Assembly: GCF_001894825.1 (NCBI RefSeq)
Contig: NZ_BCWY01000031.1
Location: 1 to 64,000, forward strand
DNA: 64,000 nucleotides
Direction of reading: 5' to 3'
Source of the DNA: Rhodococcus jostii NBRC 16295
Lineage (GTDB): Bacteria > Actinomycetota > Actinomycetes > Mycobacteriales > Mycobacteriaceae
The stretch's first letter is position 1. Each line of letters starts with the position of its first letter. A program made the position numbers and the translations under genes. Positions 45,386-55,866 of the stretch are shown here, piece by piece. The notes under the pieces are model-generated. The model was not told the origin of the DNA. It did not search any database and saw nothing but the letters and a program-made list of their open reading frames with translations.

Positions 45386-45940
45386 ATGGGCATCGAGGAG
45401 AAGCTGCCGAGCGGCTTCCTGCTGACCACGGTCGAAGGCCTGGCGGGTTACGTCCGCAAGGGCTCGTTGTGGCCGGCGAGTTTCGGGCTCGCGTGCTGCG
45501 CGATCGAGATGATGGCCACCGCCGGCGGGCGCTTCGACATCGCCCGCTTCGGCATGGAGGCGTTCCGCGCCTCACCCCGGCAGGCCGATCTGATGATCGT
45601 GGCCGGCCGGGTGAGCCAGAAGATGGCTCCGGTGCTGCGGCAGATCTACGACCAGATGGTGGAGCCGAAGTGGGTGCTGGCGATGGGCGTGTGTGCGTCG
45701 TCGGGTGGCATGTTCAACAATTACGCGATCGTGCAGGGCGTCGACCACATCGTCCCGGTCGACATCTATCTGCCCGGTTGTCCGCCGCGGCCGGAGATGC
45801 TGCTGAACGCGATCCTCGCGCTGCACGAGAAGATCCAGCAGATGCCGCTCGGCGTCCACCGGGAGGAGGTGGCGCGTGCGGCGGAGCAGGCAGCGCTGGC
45901 AGCCACCCCCACCATCCAGATGAAGGGCCTTCTCCGATGA
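45386..45940 (+). CDS. nuoB: NADH-quinone oxidoreductase subunit B
   Basis: A 184-residue peripheral subunit carrying cluster N2, the last electron carrier before quinone. The N2 ligands are C37 and C38 (ACCAIE), C103 (GVCASSGG) and C132 (PGCPPRPE). The typical HREE C-terminal part follows. AGAAGAG precedes the ATG, which is 49 bp after nuoA. The usual ATGA overlap with nuoC is present at the end (ATG at 45937), but it leads into a short frame ([11 protein letters not shown]) that stops after 34 codons and not into nuoC. Confidence 0.97.
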   Translation: MGIEEKLPSGFLLTTVEGLAGYVRKGSLWPASFGLACCAIEMMATAGGRFDIARFGMEAFRASPRQADLMIVAGRVSQKMAPVLRQIYDQMVEPKWVLAMGVCASSGGMFNNYAIVQGVDHIVPVDIYLPGCPPRPEMLLNAILALHEKIQQMPLGVHREEVARAAEQAALAATPTIQMKGLLR

Positions 45941-46033
45941 CCGGCGTGGATCGGTGGGCTGAGCCAGGTCGAGGTACCGAGATCCGGCGTCTGGGCCGTG
46001 CGGTCTGGACTGAGGAGCGAGGGAGCGTAGCGA

Positions 46034-46771
46034 GTGAGTGACGAGGGAAGGCCGGACGTAGAAGCCCAGACGCCCGCGAGCGAAGCGAGCCATGTCCCCG
46101 CGAGCCATGTCCCAGAACAGATCGGTGTCCGCAAAGGTTTGTTCGGGGTGCGGGGGAGTGGGGATACGTCGGGGTATGGGCGGTTGGTGCGTCCGGTGTT
46201 GTTGCCGGGGAGGACGCCTCGTCCGTTCGGGGGGTTTTTCGATGAGGTGGCGGATGGGTTGGAGGCGGCGTTGGGGGAGTCGGGTGTGGGTTTCGAGGTG
46301 GCGTTCGAGTCGGTGGTGGTGTTTCGGGGTGAGGTGACGTTCGGGGTGCGGCGGGAGTTTTTGCCGTTGGTGGCGCGGGTGTTGCGGGATGAGCCGGATT
46401 TGCGGTTCGAGATGTGTCTGGGTGTGAACGGGGTGCATTTCCCGCAGGATGTGGGCCGGGAGTTGCATGCGGTGTATCCGTTGTTGTCGATTACGCATAA
46501 TCGTCGGATTCGGTTGGAGGTGGCGGTGCCGGATGCGGATCCGCACATTCCTTCTCTGTATGACGTGTATCCGACGAATGATTGGCATGAGCGGGAGACG
46601 TACGACTTTTTCGGGATCGTGTTCGATGGTCATCCGTCGTTGACGCGGATCGAGATGCCGGATGATTGGCCGGGTCATCCGCAGCGTAAGGACTATCCGC
46701 TCGGCGGTATTCCCGTCGAGTACAAGGGTGCGGAGATCGCGCCGCCCGACGAGCGGCGGGGGTACAACTGA
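46034..46771 (+). CDS. nuoC: NADH-quinone oxidoreductase subunit C
   Basis: A 245-residue subunit. The core is normal: [54 protein letters not shown] and an end in PPDERRGYN. The N-terminus is unusual: from GTG 46034 the leader reads [20 protein letters not shown] and contains a tandem [10 protein letters not shown] repeat encoded by two 15-bp units. Codon use between about 46150 and 46660 is very different from the rest of the window, with every Val as GTG, nearly all Leu as TTG and Asp mostly GAT. It links NuoB and NuoD. Confidence 0.94.
   Translation: MSDEGRPDVEAQTPASEASHVPASHVPEQIGVRKGLFGVRGSGDTSGYGRLVRPVLLPGRTPRPFGGFFDEVADGLEAALGESGVGFEVAFESVVVFRGEVTFGVRREFLPLVARVLRDEPDLRFEMCLGVNGVHFPQDVGRELHAVYPLLSITHNRRIRLEVAVPDADPHIPSLYDVYPTNDWHERETYDFFGIVFDGHPSLTRIEMPDDWPGHPQRKDYPLGGIPVEYKGAEIAPPDERRGYN
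46085..46114. repeat. Two 15-bp units in the nuoC leader
   Basis: GCGAGCCATGTCCC occurs twice with a 15-bp period (starts at 46085 and 46100). It encodes the ASHVP repeat of NuoC. The DNA just before it (about 46010-46080) is rich in GAGCGAGGGAGCGTAGCGAG-type sequence that resembles a low-complexity element inserted at the nuoB-nuoC junction. Confidence 0.85.
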
Positions 46772-48087
46772 TGAGCGAGGATTCGGTTTTTACGGTTGCC
46801 GGTCAGGATTGGGACGAGGTTGTCGACGCGGTGAAGGCGTCGTCGGGTGGTGCGGGTTCGGAGGGTCGCGAGGAGCGGATCGTCGTCAACATGGGTCCGC
46901 AGCATCCGTCGACGCACGGGGTGTTGCGGCTCATCTTGGAGATCGAGGGTGAGACGGTGACGGAGGCCCGGTGCGGCATCGGGTATCTGCACACCGGGAT
47001 CGAGAAGAACCTGGAGTACCGCACGTGGACACAGGGCGTGACGTTTGTGACGCGGATGGATTATTTGTCGCCGTTCTTCAACGAGACGGCGTACTGCCTG
47101 GGTGTGGAGAAGTTGCTCGACATCACGGATCAGGTTCCGGAGCGGGCGAGCGTCATCCGCGTCATGTTGATGGAGCTGAATCGCATTTCGTCGCATCTGG
47201 TGGCTCTGGCCACGGGCGGTATGGAGTTGGGTGCGGTCACCGCGATGCTGTTCGGTTTCCGGGAGCGTGAGCTGGTTCTGGATGTGTTCGAGATGATCAC
47301 GGGTTTGCGCATGAACCATGCGTACATCCGACCGGGTGGGCTGTCGCAGGATCTGCCGGAGGGTGCGGTGGAGAAGGTGCGCGAGTTGCTCACGCTGCTG
47401 CCGGAACGGTTGCGGGACATGGAGAATCTGCTCAACGACAACCGCATCTGGAAGGGGCGCACCGCGGGCATCGGGTATCTCGACCTGACTGGGTGCATGG
47501 CGCTGGGGATCACCGGTCCGATGCTGCGTGCGACGGGGTTGCCGCACGATTTGCGGAAGTCGCAGCCGTATTGCGGTTACGAGAACTACGAGTTCGCGGT
47601 GAGCACCGATACCGGGTGCGATGCGTACGGCCGTTATCTGATCCGGGTGGACGAGATGAAGGAGTCGCTGAAGATCGTCGAGCAGTGTCTCGACAAGTTG
47701 CGGCCCGGTCCGATCATGACGGAAGACAAGAAGATCGCGTGGCCGGCGGATCTGACGTTGGGCCCGGACGGTCTGGGCAATTCGCCCGGTCACGTCCGCG
47801 AGATCATGGATTCGTCGATGGAGTCGCTGATTCACCACTTCAAGTTGGTGACGGAGGGTTTCCGGGTGCCGCCGGGTCAGGTGTACGTGGCGGTGGAGTC
47901 TCCGCGGGGTGAGCTCGGTGTGCACATGGTGAGCGACGGCGGCACGCGCCCGTTCCGGGTGCATTTCCGCGATCCGTCGTTCACCAACCTGCAGGCGGTG
48001 GCCGCGACGTGTGAGGGCGGGATGGTCGCGGACGTCATCGCCGCTGTCGCGAGCATCGATCCCGTCATGGGGGGAGTGGACCGATGA
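46771..48087 (+). CDS. nuoD: NADH-quinone oxidoreductase subunit D
   Basis: A 438-residue subunit homologous to the large subunit of NiFe hydrogenases. It contains [43 protein letters not shown] and the C-terminal DPVMGGVDR, which are invariant in NuoD. It forms the quinone pocket with NuoB, including the His and Tyr residues of the QHPSTHG and MDY regions. Its start shares one base with the nuoC stop. The first third still shows some GTG and TTG preference, fading towards normal usage downstream. Confidence 0.97.
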   Translation: MSEDSVFTVAGQDWDEVVDAVKASSGGAGSEGREERIVVNMGPQHPSTHGVLRLILEIEGETVTEARCGIGYLHTGIEKNLEYRTWTQGVTFVTRMDYLSPFFNETAYCLGVEKLLDITDQVPERASVIRVMLMELNRISSHLVALATGGMELGAVTAMLFGFRERELVLDVFEMITGLRMNHAYIRPGGLSQDLPEGAVEKVRELLTLLPERLRDMENLLNDNRIWKGRTAGIGYLDLTGCMALGITGPMLRATGLPHDLRKSQPYCGYENYEFAVSTDTGCDAYGRYLIRVDEMKESLKIVEQCLDKLRPGPIMTEDKKIAWPADLTLGPDGLGNSPGHVREIMDSSMESLIHHFKLVTEGFRVPPGQVYVAVESPRGELGVHMVSDGGTRPFRVHFRDPSFTNLQAVAATCEGGMVADVIAAVASIDPVMGGVDR

Positions 48088-49001
48088 CCGAGCAAGCAGC
48101 ACCGCAGCAAACACCCGTTTTCATCGAGTTCGGCCCCCGGCCGGAGGAGAAGGGACTGCTGGTGCGGCCGGGTGCGCGGGAGGCGTATCCGCCGGAGGTC
48201 CGCGCGAGGCTCGACGCCGATGCCGATGCGGCCATCGGGCGGTACCCGAGTGCGCGCTCCGCCTTGCTGCCGCTGCTGCACCTGGTCCAGTCCGAGGACG
48301 GGTACATCACGCCGGCGGGGATCGAGTTCTGTGCCGGTCGGCTCGGGTTGACCGGAGCCGAGGTGTCGGCGGTGGCGACGTTCTATTCGATGTACCGGCG
48401 TGATCCGACGGGCGACTATTACGTCGGGGTGTGTACCAACACGTTGTGCGCGATCATGGGCGGCGACGCGATCCTCGCCGCGCTGGAGGAGCACCTCGAC
48501 CTTCCCCACGGCGGTACGTCTGCGGACGGCAAGATCACGCTGGAGCACATCGAGTGCAACGCGGCGTGTGATTACGCCCCGGTGGTGATGGTCAATTGGG
48601 AGTTCTTCGACAACCAGACTCCGGAGTCGGCTCGGTCGCTCGTCGATGCCTTGCGTTCGGGGGAGCGGGTGTCGCCGAGCCGGGGTGCGACGCTGTGCAC
48701 GTTCCGGGAGACGGCCCGTGTTCTCGCCGGTTTCCCCGACGAGCGTCCCGGTGTGCCGGGGACCGGTGCTGGGGACGCCACGCTGGCCGGCCTCCGCGTT
48801 GCGCGCGAACGGGGTATGGAGGCGCCGGATCCTGCGGAGACGTCGCTTGTCCCGGAGCCGCACTCGCCGGACACCGAGTCGGTGGCGGCGGAGTCGACCA
48901 AGGACGAACCGGCACCGGCTCCGTCCGCGACCATGCCTCCCGAGCGGTCCACCTCCGAAACCGATCCGGCTGCCACCGACCCTGGACGAAAGGGAGACTG
49001 A
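48084..49001 (+). CDS. nuoE: NADH-quinone oxidoreductase subunit E, long C-terminal tail
   Basis: A 305-residue thioredoxin-like subunit. The 2Fe-2S ligands are C117, C122 (GVCTNTLC), C158 and C162 (ECNAAC). The family is normally about 160-250 residues; here about 100 residues from residue 205 on are acidic and Pro/Ser-rich ([20 protein letters not shown] and similar) and look disordered. This tail is common to some actinobacterial NuoE and could tether the NADH module. The start overlaps the nuoD stop (ATGA). Confidence 0.95.
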   Translation: MTEQAAPQQTPVFIEFGPRPEEKGLLVRPGAREAYPPEVRARLDADADAAIGRYPSARSALLPLLHLVQSEDGYITPAGIEFCAGRLGLTGAEVSAVATFYSMYRRDPTGDYYVGVCTNTLCAIMGGDAILAALEEHLDLPHGGTSADGKITLEHIECNAACDYAPVVMVNWEFFDNQTPESARSLVDALRSGERVSPSRGATLCTFRETARVLAGFPDERPGVPGTGAGDATLAGLRVARERGMEAPDPAETSLVPEPHSPDTESVAAESTKDEPAPAPSATMPPERSTSETDPAATDPGRKGD

Positions 49002-49002
49002 C

Positions 49003-50301
49003 ATGCCGCTGACCCCGGTCCTCAGCCGTTACTGGGACGAGCCCGAATCCTGGACCCTCGACACGTACCTGCGCCACGACGGATACGAGGGCTTGCAGAA
49101 GGCGCTGCGCACGGACCCGGACGAGGTCATCGCGACCGTCAAGGAGGCCGGACTGCGCGGGCGCGGCGGTGCCGGATTCCCGACCGGGATGAAGTGGTCG
49201 TTCATCCCGCAGGGCGACGACAAGCCGCACTACCTCGTGGTCAATGCGGACGAGTCGGAACCGGGCACCTGCAAGGACATGCCCCTTCTGCTGGCCACGC
49301 CGCACGCGCTGGTGGAGGGTGTCATCATCGCGGCGTACGCGATCCGCGCCGGGCACGCGTTCATCTACGTGCGCGGCGAGGTGGTGCCGGTGCTGCGCCG
49401 GTTGCAGGCTGCGGTGGCGGAGGCGTACGCCGCCGGCTATCTCGGGAAGAACATCCTGGGCACCGGATTCGATCTCGAGTTGGTGGTGCACGCCGGTGCG
49501 GGGGCATACATCTGCGGCGAGGAGACGGCGCTGCTGGACTCGCTGGAGGGGCGCCGCGGCCAGCCCCGGCTGCGTCCGCCGTTCCCCGCCGTGGCCGGTC
49601 TCTACGCGTCACCGACCGTGGTCAACAACGTCGAGTCGATCGCGAGTGTCCCGCCGATCATGGTGAACGGCATCGAGTGGTTCCGGTCGATGGGCAGCGA
49701 GAAGTCGCCCGGGTTCACCCTCTACTCGCTGTCCGGGCACGTGACCACACCCGGGCAGTACGAGGCGCCGCTCGGAATCACCCTGCGGGAATTGCTCGAG
49801 TATGCGGGAGGAGTTCGCGCCGGGCACCGGCTGAAGTTCTGGACCCCGGGTGGCTCCTCGACGCCGATCTTCACCGACGAACATCTCGACGTCGCCCTCG
49901 ACTACGAGGGCGTCGGTGCGGCCGGGTCGATGCTGGGCACCAAGGCCCTGCAGATCTTCGACGAGACGACGTGCGTGGTGCGGGCGGTGCTTCGCTGGAC
50001 CGAGTTCTACGCGCACGAGTCGTGCGGCAAGTGCACGCCCTGCCGGGAAGGCACCTATTGGCTGGTGCAGATCCTGGAACGCCTCGAGCGAGGGGAGGGC
50101 ACCGACGCCGATCTGGAGAAGCTCCTCGACATCGCCGACAACATCCTCGGCAAGTCGTTCTGCGCTCTCGGTGACGGTGCGGCCAGCCCGATCATGTCCT
50201 CCATCAAGTACTTCCGCGACGAGTACCTCGCACACTTCGAGCAGGGTGGCTGCCCGTTCGACCCGCATCAGTCCACGCTCATGGCGGGGGTGCACGCATG
50301 A
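49003..50301 (+). CDS. nuoF: NADH-quinone oxidoreductase subunit F
   Basis: A 432-residue flavoprotein. The FMN-binding loop is [13 protein letters not shown] (residues 50-62), followed by the NADH-binding part [15 protein letters not shown]. The 4Fe-4S ligands are in [11 protein letters not shown] and C-terminal SFCALGDGA. It oxidises NADH and passes electrons to the chain of iron-sulfur clusters. The ATG at 49003 is one base after the nuoE stop. The downstream nuoG start overlaps the stop. Confidence 0.97.
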   Translation: MPLTPVLSRYWDEPESWTLDTYLRHDGYEGLQKALRTDPDEVIATVKEAGLRGRGGAGFPTGMKWSFIPQGDDKPHYLVVNADESEPGTCKDMPLLLATPHALVEGVIIAAYAIRAGHAFIYVRGEVVPVLRRLQAAVAEAYAAGYLGKNILGTGFDLELVVHAGAGAYICGEETALLDSLEGRRGQPRLRPPFPAVAGLYASPTVVNNVESIASVPPIMVNGIEWFRSMGSEKSPGFTLYSLSGHVTTPGQYEAPLGITLRELLEYAGGVRAGHRLKFWTPGGSSTPIFTDEHLDVALDYEGVGAAGSMLGTKALQIFDETTCVVRAVLRWTEFYAHESCGKCTPCREGTYWLVQILERLERGEGTDADLEKLLDIADNILGKSFCALGDGAASPIMSSIKYFRDEYLAHFEQGGCPFDPHQSTLMAGVHA

Positions 50302-52739
50302 CGAGTGCGAAAGAAGTGAGCAACCAAGTGAGCAATCAAGTGGGCGTTGTCATCGACGGTGTCGAAGTCAGTGTTCCCAAGGGCACGTTGGTGATTCGTG
50401 CCGCGGAGATGATCGGCATCCAGATTCCGCGGTTCTGCGACCACCCGCTGCTCGACCCGGTCGGCGCCTGCCGCCAGTGCCTGGTCGAAGTGGAGGGGCA
50501 GCGTAAGCCGCTCGCCTCCTGCACCACGACGGTCACCGACGGCATGGTCGTCCACACCCAGCTCACGTCGCCTGTCGCCGACAAGGCGCAGAAGGGTGTG
50601 ATGGAGTTGCTGCTGATCAATCATCCGCTGGACTGTCCGGTGTGCGACAAGGGCGGCGAGTGCCCGCTGCAGAACCAGGCGATGTCGAACGGGCGCGCGG
50701 AGTCGCGTTTCGGGGAGGTCAAACGCACGTTCCCGAAGCCGATTCCGTTGTCGACGGAGGTGCTCCTGGACCGTGAGCGGTGTGTGCTGTGCGCGCGGTG
50801 CACCCGGTTCTCCCAGCAGGTTGCGGGTGATCCGTTCATCGAACTGCAGGAACGCGGTGCGTTGCAGCAGGTGGGGATCTACGCGAAGGAACCGTTCGAG
50901 TCGTACTTCTCCGGTAACACGGTCCAGATCTGCCCGGTGGGTGCGCTGACGGGTACGGCGTATCGATTCCGGGCCCGCCCGTTCGATCTGATCTCCAGCC
51001 CGAGCGTGTGTGAGCACTGCGCGAGCGGATGCGCCCAGCGCACCGACCATCGCCGGGGCGCGGTGCTACGCCGGTTGGCGGGCGACGACCCCGAGGTCAA
51101 CGAGGAGTGGAACTGCGACAAGGGCCGGTGGGCGTTCGCGTACGCCACGCAGCGCGACCGGATCACCACTCCCTTGGTCCGCGGCGACGACGGCGTACTG
51201 GCACCCGCGTCGTGGTCGGAGGCCCTCGCCGTCGCGTCCCGCGGGCTGACCGCCGCGCGGGGCAGCGCGGGTGTTCTGGTCGGGGGCCGGTCCACTTGGG
51301 AGGACGCGTACGCGTACGCGAAGTTCGCTCGAATAGCATTGGGCACCAACGACATCGACTTCCGTAGCCGCGTCCACTCCGGTGAGGAGGCCGAGTTCCT
51401 GGCCGCCCGGGTGGCGGGGCAGCGCCTTGCCGTCACCTACGACGACCTGGACGCCGCACCGGTCGTCCTCCTCGTCGGATTCGAGCCGGAGGAGGAGTCG
51501 CCGATCGTCTTCCTCCGGCTGCGCAAGGCCGCACGCGCGAAGGCCGTTCCGGTCTACTCGGTGGCCCCGTACGCGTCCCGCGGACTGGAGAAGATGACCG
51601 GCACACTGCTGCGCGCCGCGCCGAACGCGGAGCCGGCGGTCCTGGGCGGGCTCCGGACCGGTGATCAGGATCCGGGTGTCACCGGGCTGCTGCGTCGACC
51701 GGGTGCGGTAATCATGGTCGGCGAGAGGCTCGCCGGCGTGCCCGGGGGGCTGTCCGCCGCGGTCCGGTTGGCAGAAGAGACGGGTGCCCGATTGGCGTGG
51801 GTGCCGCGCCGGGCCGGCGAACGCGGTGCGCTCGAGGCGGGTGCGCTGCCCGGACTGCTTCCGGGTGGCAGGCCGGTCGGCGATCCCGTCGCCCGGCGGC
51901 AGGTCGCGTCGGCGTGGAACGTCGCGGATCTGCCGGACACCGTGGGCCGCGATGCTTCGGGCATCCTCGCGGCGGCGGAAGCGAAGACCCTCGGCGCGCT
52001 GGTGATCGGCGGGGTCGAGGCCGACGACCTCCCCGACCCGCAGGCCGCGTTGGCTGCCGTCGAGGCCGCCGGGTTCGTCGTCAGCTTGGAACTGCGCCAC
52101 AGTGCGCTCAGCGACCGTGCGGACGTGGTGTTCCCCATTGCCCCGGTTATGGAGAAGCCGGGTGCCTTCCTCGATTGGGAGGGCCGCATCCGCGATTTCG
52201 ATACCGCGCTCCGCAACACCGGCGCCATGCCCGACCAGCGGGTGCTGCACGCCATCGCCGGCGAAATGGGTGTCCCGCTCGGACTTCCCGACGCCGCGAC
52301 CGCGCGTCGCGAACTCGAGAGGCTCGGCGCCTGGGACGGAGACTTCCCCGATCCGCCCGACCACCCGGAGTCACCGCGACCGGACCCCGGGCCGGGGGAG
52401 GCGGTGCTGGCGACGTGGCGGATGCTGCTCGACTCGGGACGGCTGCAGGACGGGGAACCGTACCTGGCGGGTACGGCCCGCACCCCGGTTGTGCGGATGT
52501 CCGCGGCGTCGGCGGCCGAGACGGGTGCCGGTGACGGAGATCCGGTCACCGTCTCGACGGACCGGGGCGCCGTCACGCTGCCGCTGGTGATCACCGACAT
52601 GCCGGATCGGGTGGTGTGGTTGCCCCTCAACTCGCCCGGCTCCGCCGTCCACCGACAGTTGGCCGCGGTCGCGGGGAGCGTCGTCCACGTCCGCCAGGCG
52701 GCAGGCATCAACGGCGCTGCCCCGGGAGGTGCGCTGTGA
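50298..52739 (+). CDS. nuoG: NADH-quinone oxidoreductase subunit G
   Basis: An 813-residue subunit with iron-sulfur N-terminal domain and a molybdopterin-oxidoreductase-like C-terminal body. Cluster motifs in order are: [19 protein letters not shown] (2Fe-2S), [29 protein letters not shown] and [10 protein letters not shown], then EEWNCDKG. The extra C-rich motif before the body matches the N7-type cluster seen in some bacteria. The C-terminal part contains no molybdenum-binding residues and is structural. It shares ATGA with nuoF and GTGA with nuoH. Confidence 0.96.
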   Translation: MTSAKEVSNQVSNQVGVVIDGVEVSVPKGTLVIRAAEMIGIQIPRFCDHPLLDPVGACRQCLVEVEGQRKPLASCTTTVTDGMVVHTQLTSPVADKAQKGVMELLLINHPLDCPVCDKGGECPLQNQAMSNGRAESRFGEVKRTFPKPIPLSTEVLLDRERCVLCARCTRFSQQVAGDPFIELQERGALQQVGIYAKEPFESYFSGNTVQICPVGALTGTAYRFRARPFDLISSPSVCEHCASGCAQRTDHRRGAVLRRLAGDDPEVNEEWNCDKGRWAFAYATQRDRITTPLVRGDDGVLAPASWSEALAVASRGLTAARGSAGVLVGGRSTWEDAYAYAKFARIALGTNDIDFRSRVHSGEEAEFLAARVAGQRLAVTYDDLDAAPVVLLVGFEPEEESPIVFLRLRKAARAKAVPVYSVAPYASRGLEKMTGTLLRAAPNAEPAVLGGLRTGDQDPGVTGLLRRPGAVIMVGERLAGVPGGLSAAVRLAEETGARLAWVPRRAGERGALEAGALPGLLPGGRPVGDPVARRQVASAWNVADLPDTVGRDASGILAAAEAKTLGALVIGGVEADDLPDPQAALAAVEAAGFVVSLELRHSALSDRADVVFPIAPVMEKPGAFLDWEGRIRDFDTALRNTGAMPDQRVLHAIAGEMGVPLGLPDAATARRELERLGAWDGDFPDPPDHPESPRPDPGPGEAVLATWRMLLDSGRLQDGEPYLAGTARTPVVRMSAASAAETGAGDGDPVTVSTDRGAVTLPLVITDMPDRVVWLPLNSPGSAVHRQLAAVAGSVVHVRQAAGINGAAPGGAL

Positions 52740-54088
52740 GTATCGAGGCCGTCTACCCCGACCCGGCGCTGTTCGGCCACGACCCGTGGTGGCTGGTTGT
52801 CGGCAAGGCCCTGGCCATCTTCGTGTTCCTCGTCCTCACCCCGCTTCTGACGATCCTCGCCGAACGCAAGGTGATGGCCTGGATGCAGATGCGCGTCGGC
52901 CCGAACCGGGTGGGCCCGCGGGGCATGCTGCAGAGCCTCGCCGACGGCATCAAGCTCGCCTTGAAGGAGGGGATCGTCCCGAAGGGCGTGGACAAGCCGA
53001 TCTACATCGTCGCGCCGGTCATCGCGGCGGTGCCTGCATTCATGGCGTTCGCCGTGATCCCGTTCGGACCCGAGGTCTCGATCTTCGGGCATCGCACGGC
53101 ACTGCAACTGACGGACCTTCCCGTGGCCGTCCTCTACGTCCTCGCGGCCACGTCGATCGGCGTCTACGGCATCGTGCTCGCCGGCTGGGCGTCCGGATCC
53201 ACCTACCCGTTGCTGGGTGGTCTGCGTTCGACGGCACAGGTGATCTCGTACGAGATCGCGATGGCGTTGTCGTTCGCGGCCGTCTTCCTGGACGCCGGAA
53301 CCATGTCGACGTCCGGCATCGTCGCCGCCCAGGAACGCACCTGGTACGTCTTCCTGCTCCTGCCGTCGTTCCTCATCTACGTCACGTCGATGGTCGGTGA
53401 GACCAACAGGGCACCGTTCGACCTGCCCGAGGCGGAAGGGGAACTGGTCGGCGGTTTCCACACCGAGTACTCCTCATTGAGCTTCGCGATGTTCATGCTC
53501 GCCGAGTACGTCAACATGGTGACGGTGTCGGCCCTCGCCACCACGTTGTTCCTCGGCGGCTGGCACGCACCGTTCCCGATCAGCCTGTGGGACGGCGCGA
53601 ACTCCGGCTGGTTGCCGGTGCTGTGGTTCACGGTGAAGGTCTGGGCCTTCCTGTTCGTCTTCGTCTGGTTGCGCGCCACGCTGCCCAGGCTGCGGTACGA
53701 CCAGTTCATGGGTCTCGGCTGGAAGATCCTGATCCCCATCTCGCTGGTGTGGGTGATGATCGTCGCCACCGTCCGCGCCTTCCGCAACGAGGGGTACGAC
53801 GGCCGGACGATCGCGCTCGTCGTCGCGGGCCTGATCGTGGCCGTCGTCGTGGTGGCGCTGCTGTGGAACCGCCTGCGTCCGGGCCGCGTTCGCGCGCCCG
53901 AGAAACCGGTCGAACCGCGGGGACGCGCCGACCTCACCCCGGAGACGCTCGAACCGTTCGACCCCATGGCCGGTGGTTACCCGGTACCGCCGATGCCCGG
54001 TCAGACGCTGCCTGCGTTCCGGCGCACGCCCGTCTCCGTCACCGGCGCGCAGTCCACCGGATCGACCCAGGAGAACAGTGATGACTAA
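52736..54088 (+). CDS. nuoH: NADH-quinone oxidoreductase subunit H
   Basis: A 450-residue membrane subunit with about eight helices. The [19 protein letters not shown] segment is an invariant NuoH/ND1 motif, as are [20 protein letters not shown] and FHTEYSS. It connects the quinone chamber to the proton-pumping arm. The last about 75 residues (from [20 protein letters not shown]) form a hydrophilic C-terminal tail not found in the enterobacterial protein. The GTG at 52736 overlaps the nuoG stop. Confidence 0.96.
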   Translation: MSIEAVYPDPALFGHDPWWLVVGKALAIFVFLVLTPLLTILAERKVMAWMQMRVGPNRVGPRGMLQSLADGIKLALKEGIVPKGVDKPIYIVAPVIAAVPAFMAFAVIPFGPEVSIFGHRTALQLTDLPVAVLYVLAATSIGVYGIVLAGWASGSTYPLLGGLRSTAQVISYEIAMALSFAAVFLDAGTMSTSGIVAAQERTWYVFLLLPSFLIYVTSMVGETNRAPFDLPEAEGELVGGFHTEYSSLSFAMFMLAEYVNMVTVSALATTLFLGGWHAPFPISLWDGANSGWLPVLWFTVKVWAFLFVFVWLRATLPRLRYDQFMGLGWKILIPISLVWVMIVATVRAFRNEGYDGRTIALVVAGLIVAVVVVALLWNRLRPGRVRAPEKPVEPRGRADLTPETLEPFDPMAGGYPVPPMPGQTLPAFRRTPVSVTGAQSTGSTQENSDD

Positions 54089-54653
54089 ATTCCTCGGCCC
54101 CATAGCGGGATTCGGCGTGACCTTCTCGACGATGTTCAAGAAATCGAATACCGAGTTCTACCCGGAGGAGAAGACGCCGACGGCGCCCCGCTACCACGGC
54201 AGGCATCAGCTCAACCGATACGCGGACGGGTTGGAGAAGTGCATCGGGTGCGAACTGTGCGCCTGGGCGTGCCCCGCCGACGCCATCTTCGTGGAGGGCG
54301 CCGACAACACCGACGAGGAACGGTTCTCGCCGGGTGAACGGTACGGCCGCGTCTACCAGATCAATTATTTGCGGTGCATCGGGTGCGGGCTGTGCATCGA
54401 GGCGTGCCCGACGCGGGCACTGACCATGACCAACGAATACGAGATGGCCGACGACAACCGGGCCGGCCTGATCTACGAGAAGGACCGGCTGCTGGCGCCG
54501 CTCGAGCCCGGCATGGCCGAATCGCCGCACCCGATGGCACCGGGCACCACGGCCGAGGACTACTACCGCGGCACGGTGACCGGGGGAGTGGAACCGGCGC
54601 CGCAGGACGATTCCGCGACCGACGACACGCGCAACGCGGGGGAGACGCCGTGA
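54081..54653 (+). CDS. nuoI: NADH-quinone oxidoreductase subunit I
   Basis: A 190-residue ferredoxin-like subunit. Two 4Fe-4S sites are visible: [12 protein letters not shown] (C54, C57, C60, C64) and [12 protein letters not shown] (C99, C102, C105, C109). It carries clusters N6a and N6b between NuoG and NuoB. The ATG at 54081 lies 8 bases inside the end of nuoH. The C-terminal about 25 residues are acidic and likely disordered. Confidence 0.97.
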   Translation: MTKFLGPIAGFGVTFSTMFKKSNTEFYPEEKTPTAPRYHGRHQLNRYADGLEKCIGCELCAWACPADAIFVEGADNTDEERFSPGERYGRVYQINYLRCIGCGLCIEACPTRALTMTNEYEMADDNRAGLIYEKDRLLAPLEPGMAESPHPMAPGTTAEDYYRGTVTGGVEPAPQDDSATDDTRNAGETP

Positions 54654-54672
54654 TCCGGCAAGGAGAGCCGAC

Positions 54673-55494
54673 GTGGTGAACACGATGCCCTCCGCGGTCC
54701 AGTTGGTCGCGGAACCCTTCACCCAGACCTCGACGGGCGAGGGTGTGCAGTTCTGGATCCTCGGGACCCTGGCCGTGATCGGCGCGCTGGGAGTGGTCAG
54801 CGCGACCAAGGCCGTCTATTCGGCGATCTTCCTCGCCACGACCATGATCATCCTGGCCGTGTTCTACATCGCGCAGGGTGCGCTGTTCCTCGGTGTCGTC
54901 CAGATCGTGGTCTACACCGGTGCGGTCATGATGCTGTTCCTGTTCGTGCTCATGCTCATCGGTGTCGATTCCTCCGAATCTCTCGTCGAGAATCTGCGCG
55001 GTCAGCGGGTGGCGGCGATCGCGGCGGGACTGGGCTTCGGACTGCTGCTGATCGGCGGCATCGGGAGTGCGTCCGTGTCCGCGTTCACCGGTCTCGATCA
55101 GGCCAACGCGGCGGGCAACGTCGAGGGTCTGGCCGAACTCGTCTTCGTCCGGTACGTGTGGGCGTTCGAACTGACGGGTGCGTTGCTGATCACGGCGACC
55201 ATCGGTGCCATGGTGCTCGCCCACCGGGAGCGCTTCGAGCCGCGGAAGGACCAGCGCGAGCTGTCCCAGGACCGCGTCCGCGAGGGTGCCCGTGTCACAC
55301 CGTTGCCCAGTCCGGGGGTCTACGCGCGGCACAACGCGGTCGACATACCGGCGTTGCTGCCCGACGGCACGTTCTCCGAACTGTCCGTCAGCCGGTCGCT
55401 CGAACGGCGGCCGAGCCTGCCCGCCCGGGCACTGGGTACCGCGGACGTCGCGACCCCCGAACCCGGCGTGCCCGAGGAAGGGGGCCGGCGATGA
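54673..55494 (+). CDS. nuoJ: NADH-quinone oxidoreductase subunit J
   Basis: A 273-residue membrane subunit. Five helices can be counted in residues 25-185, with [19 protein letters not shown] as the conserved helix with the pi-bulge. The C-terminal about 85 residues (from [20 protein letters not shown]) are hydrophilic. The GTG at 54673 follows the nuoI stop by 19 bp with AAGGAGAG just upstream. An in-frame ATG is three codons on. NuoJ interacts with NuoK in the proton pathway. Confidence 0.95.
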   Translation: MVNTMPSAVQLVAEPFTQTSTGEGVQFWILGTLAVIGALGVVSATKAVYSAIFLATTMIILAVFYIAQGALFLGVVQIVVYTGAVMMLFLFVLMLIGVDSSESLVENLRGQRVAAIAAGLGFGLLLIGGIGSASVSAFTGLDQANAAGNVEGLAELVFVRYVWAFELTGALLITATIGAMVLAHRERFEPRKDQRELSQDRVREGARVTPLPSPGVYARHNAVDIPALLPDGTFSELSVSRSLERRPSLPARALGTADVATPEPGVPEEGGRR

Positions 55495-55790
55495 ATCCGG
55501 AGAACTACCTCTACCTGTCCGCGCTGCTGTTCACGATCGGCGCGGCGGGAGTGCTGATCCGGCGCAACGCGATCATCGTGTTCATGTGCATCGAACTGAT
55601 GCTCAACGCCTCGAATCTGGCATTCGTGACGTTCGCCCGCATGCACGGCAACCTCGACGGGCAGGTTTTCGCGTTCTTCACGATGGTCGTCGCGGCCGCC
55701 GAGGTGGTCGTCGGTCTGGCGATCATCATGACCATCTTCCGTTCCCGCCGTTCGGCTTCCGTCGACGACGCCAACCTCCTCAAGAACTGA
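55491..55790 (+). CDS. nuoK: NADH-quinone oxidoreductase subunit K
   Basis: A 99-residue membrane subunit with three helices. The membrane glutamates used in proton transfer are in [16 protein letters not shown] and [13 protein letters not shown] (one Glu each). It overlaps the nuoJ stop (ATGA at 55491-55494). The length is exactly that of NuoK/ND4L. A 21-codon ORF follows before nuoL. Confidence 0.97.
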   Translation: MNPENYLYLSALLFTIGAAGVLIRRNAIIVFMCIELMLNASNLAFVTFARMHGNLDGQVFAFFTMVVAAAEVVVGLAIIMTIFRSRRSASVDDANLLKN

Positions 55791-55800
55791 CGGGTCCCCG

Positions 55801-55866
55801 ATGACGCACATCCTCGAGAAGGTGACTTTGCCCGACGACGACACCCCGGTCGGCGGTGCGGCATGA
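55801..55866 (+). CDS. 21-residue ORF linking nuoK and nuoL
   Basis: An ATG ten bases after the nuoK stop opens [20 protein letters not shown], one more Ala and TGA. The TGA overlaps the nuoL ATG (ATGA at 55863-55866). This is the same arrangement that couples the other nuo genes. The product has no membrane segment. It may be a leader that couples translation of nuoL, or a chance ORF. No conservation can be tested here. Confidence 0.45.
   Translation: MTHILEKVTLPDDDTPVGGAA

Noticed and set aside
46085-46114. CRISPR-like spacing of repeats in this window
   Set aside because: All repeats found are tandem or direct units without unique spacers, and no cas gene is present.
45572-46678. 368-codon minus-strand open frame opposite nuoB-nuoC with many Arg/His repeats
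   Set aside because: Its composition only reflects the unusual G-rich codon use of nuoC on the other strand; there is no start context and no domain.
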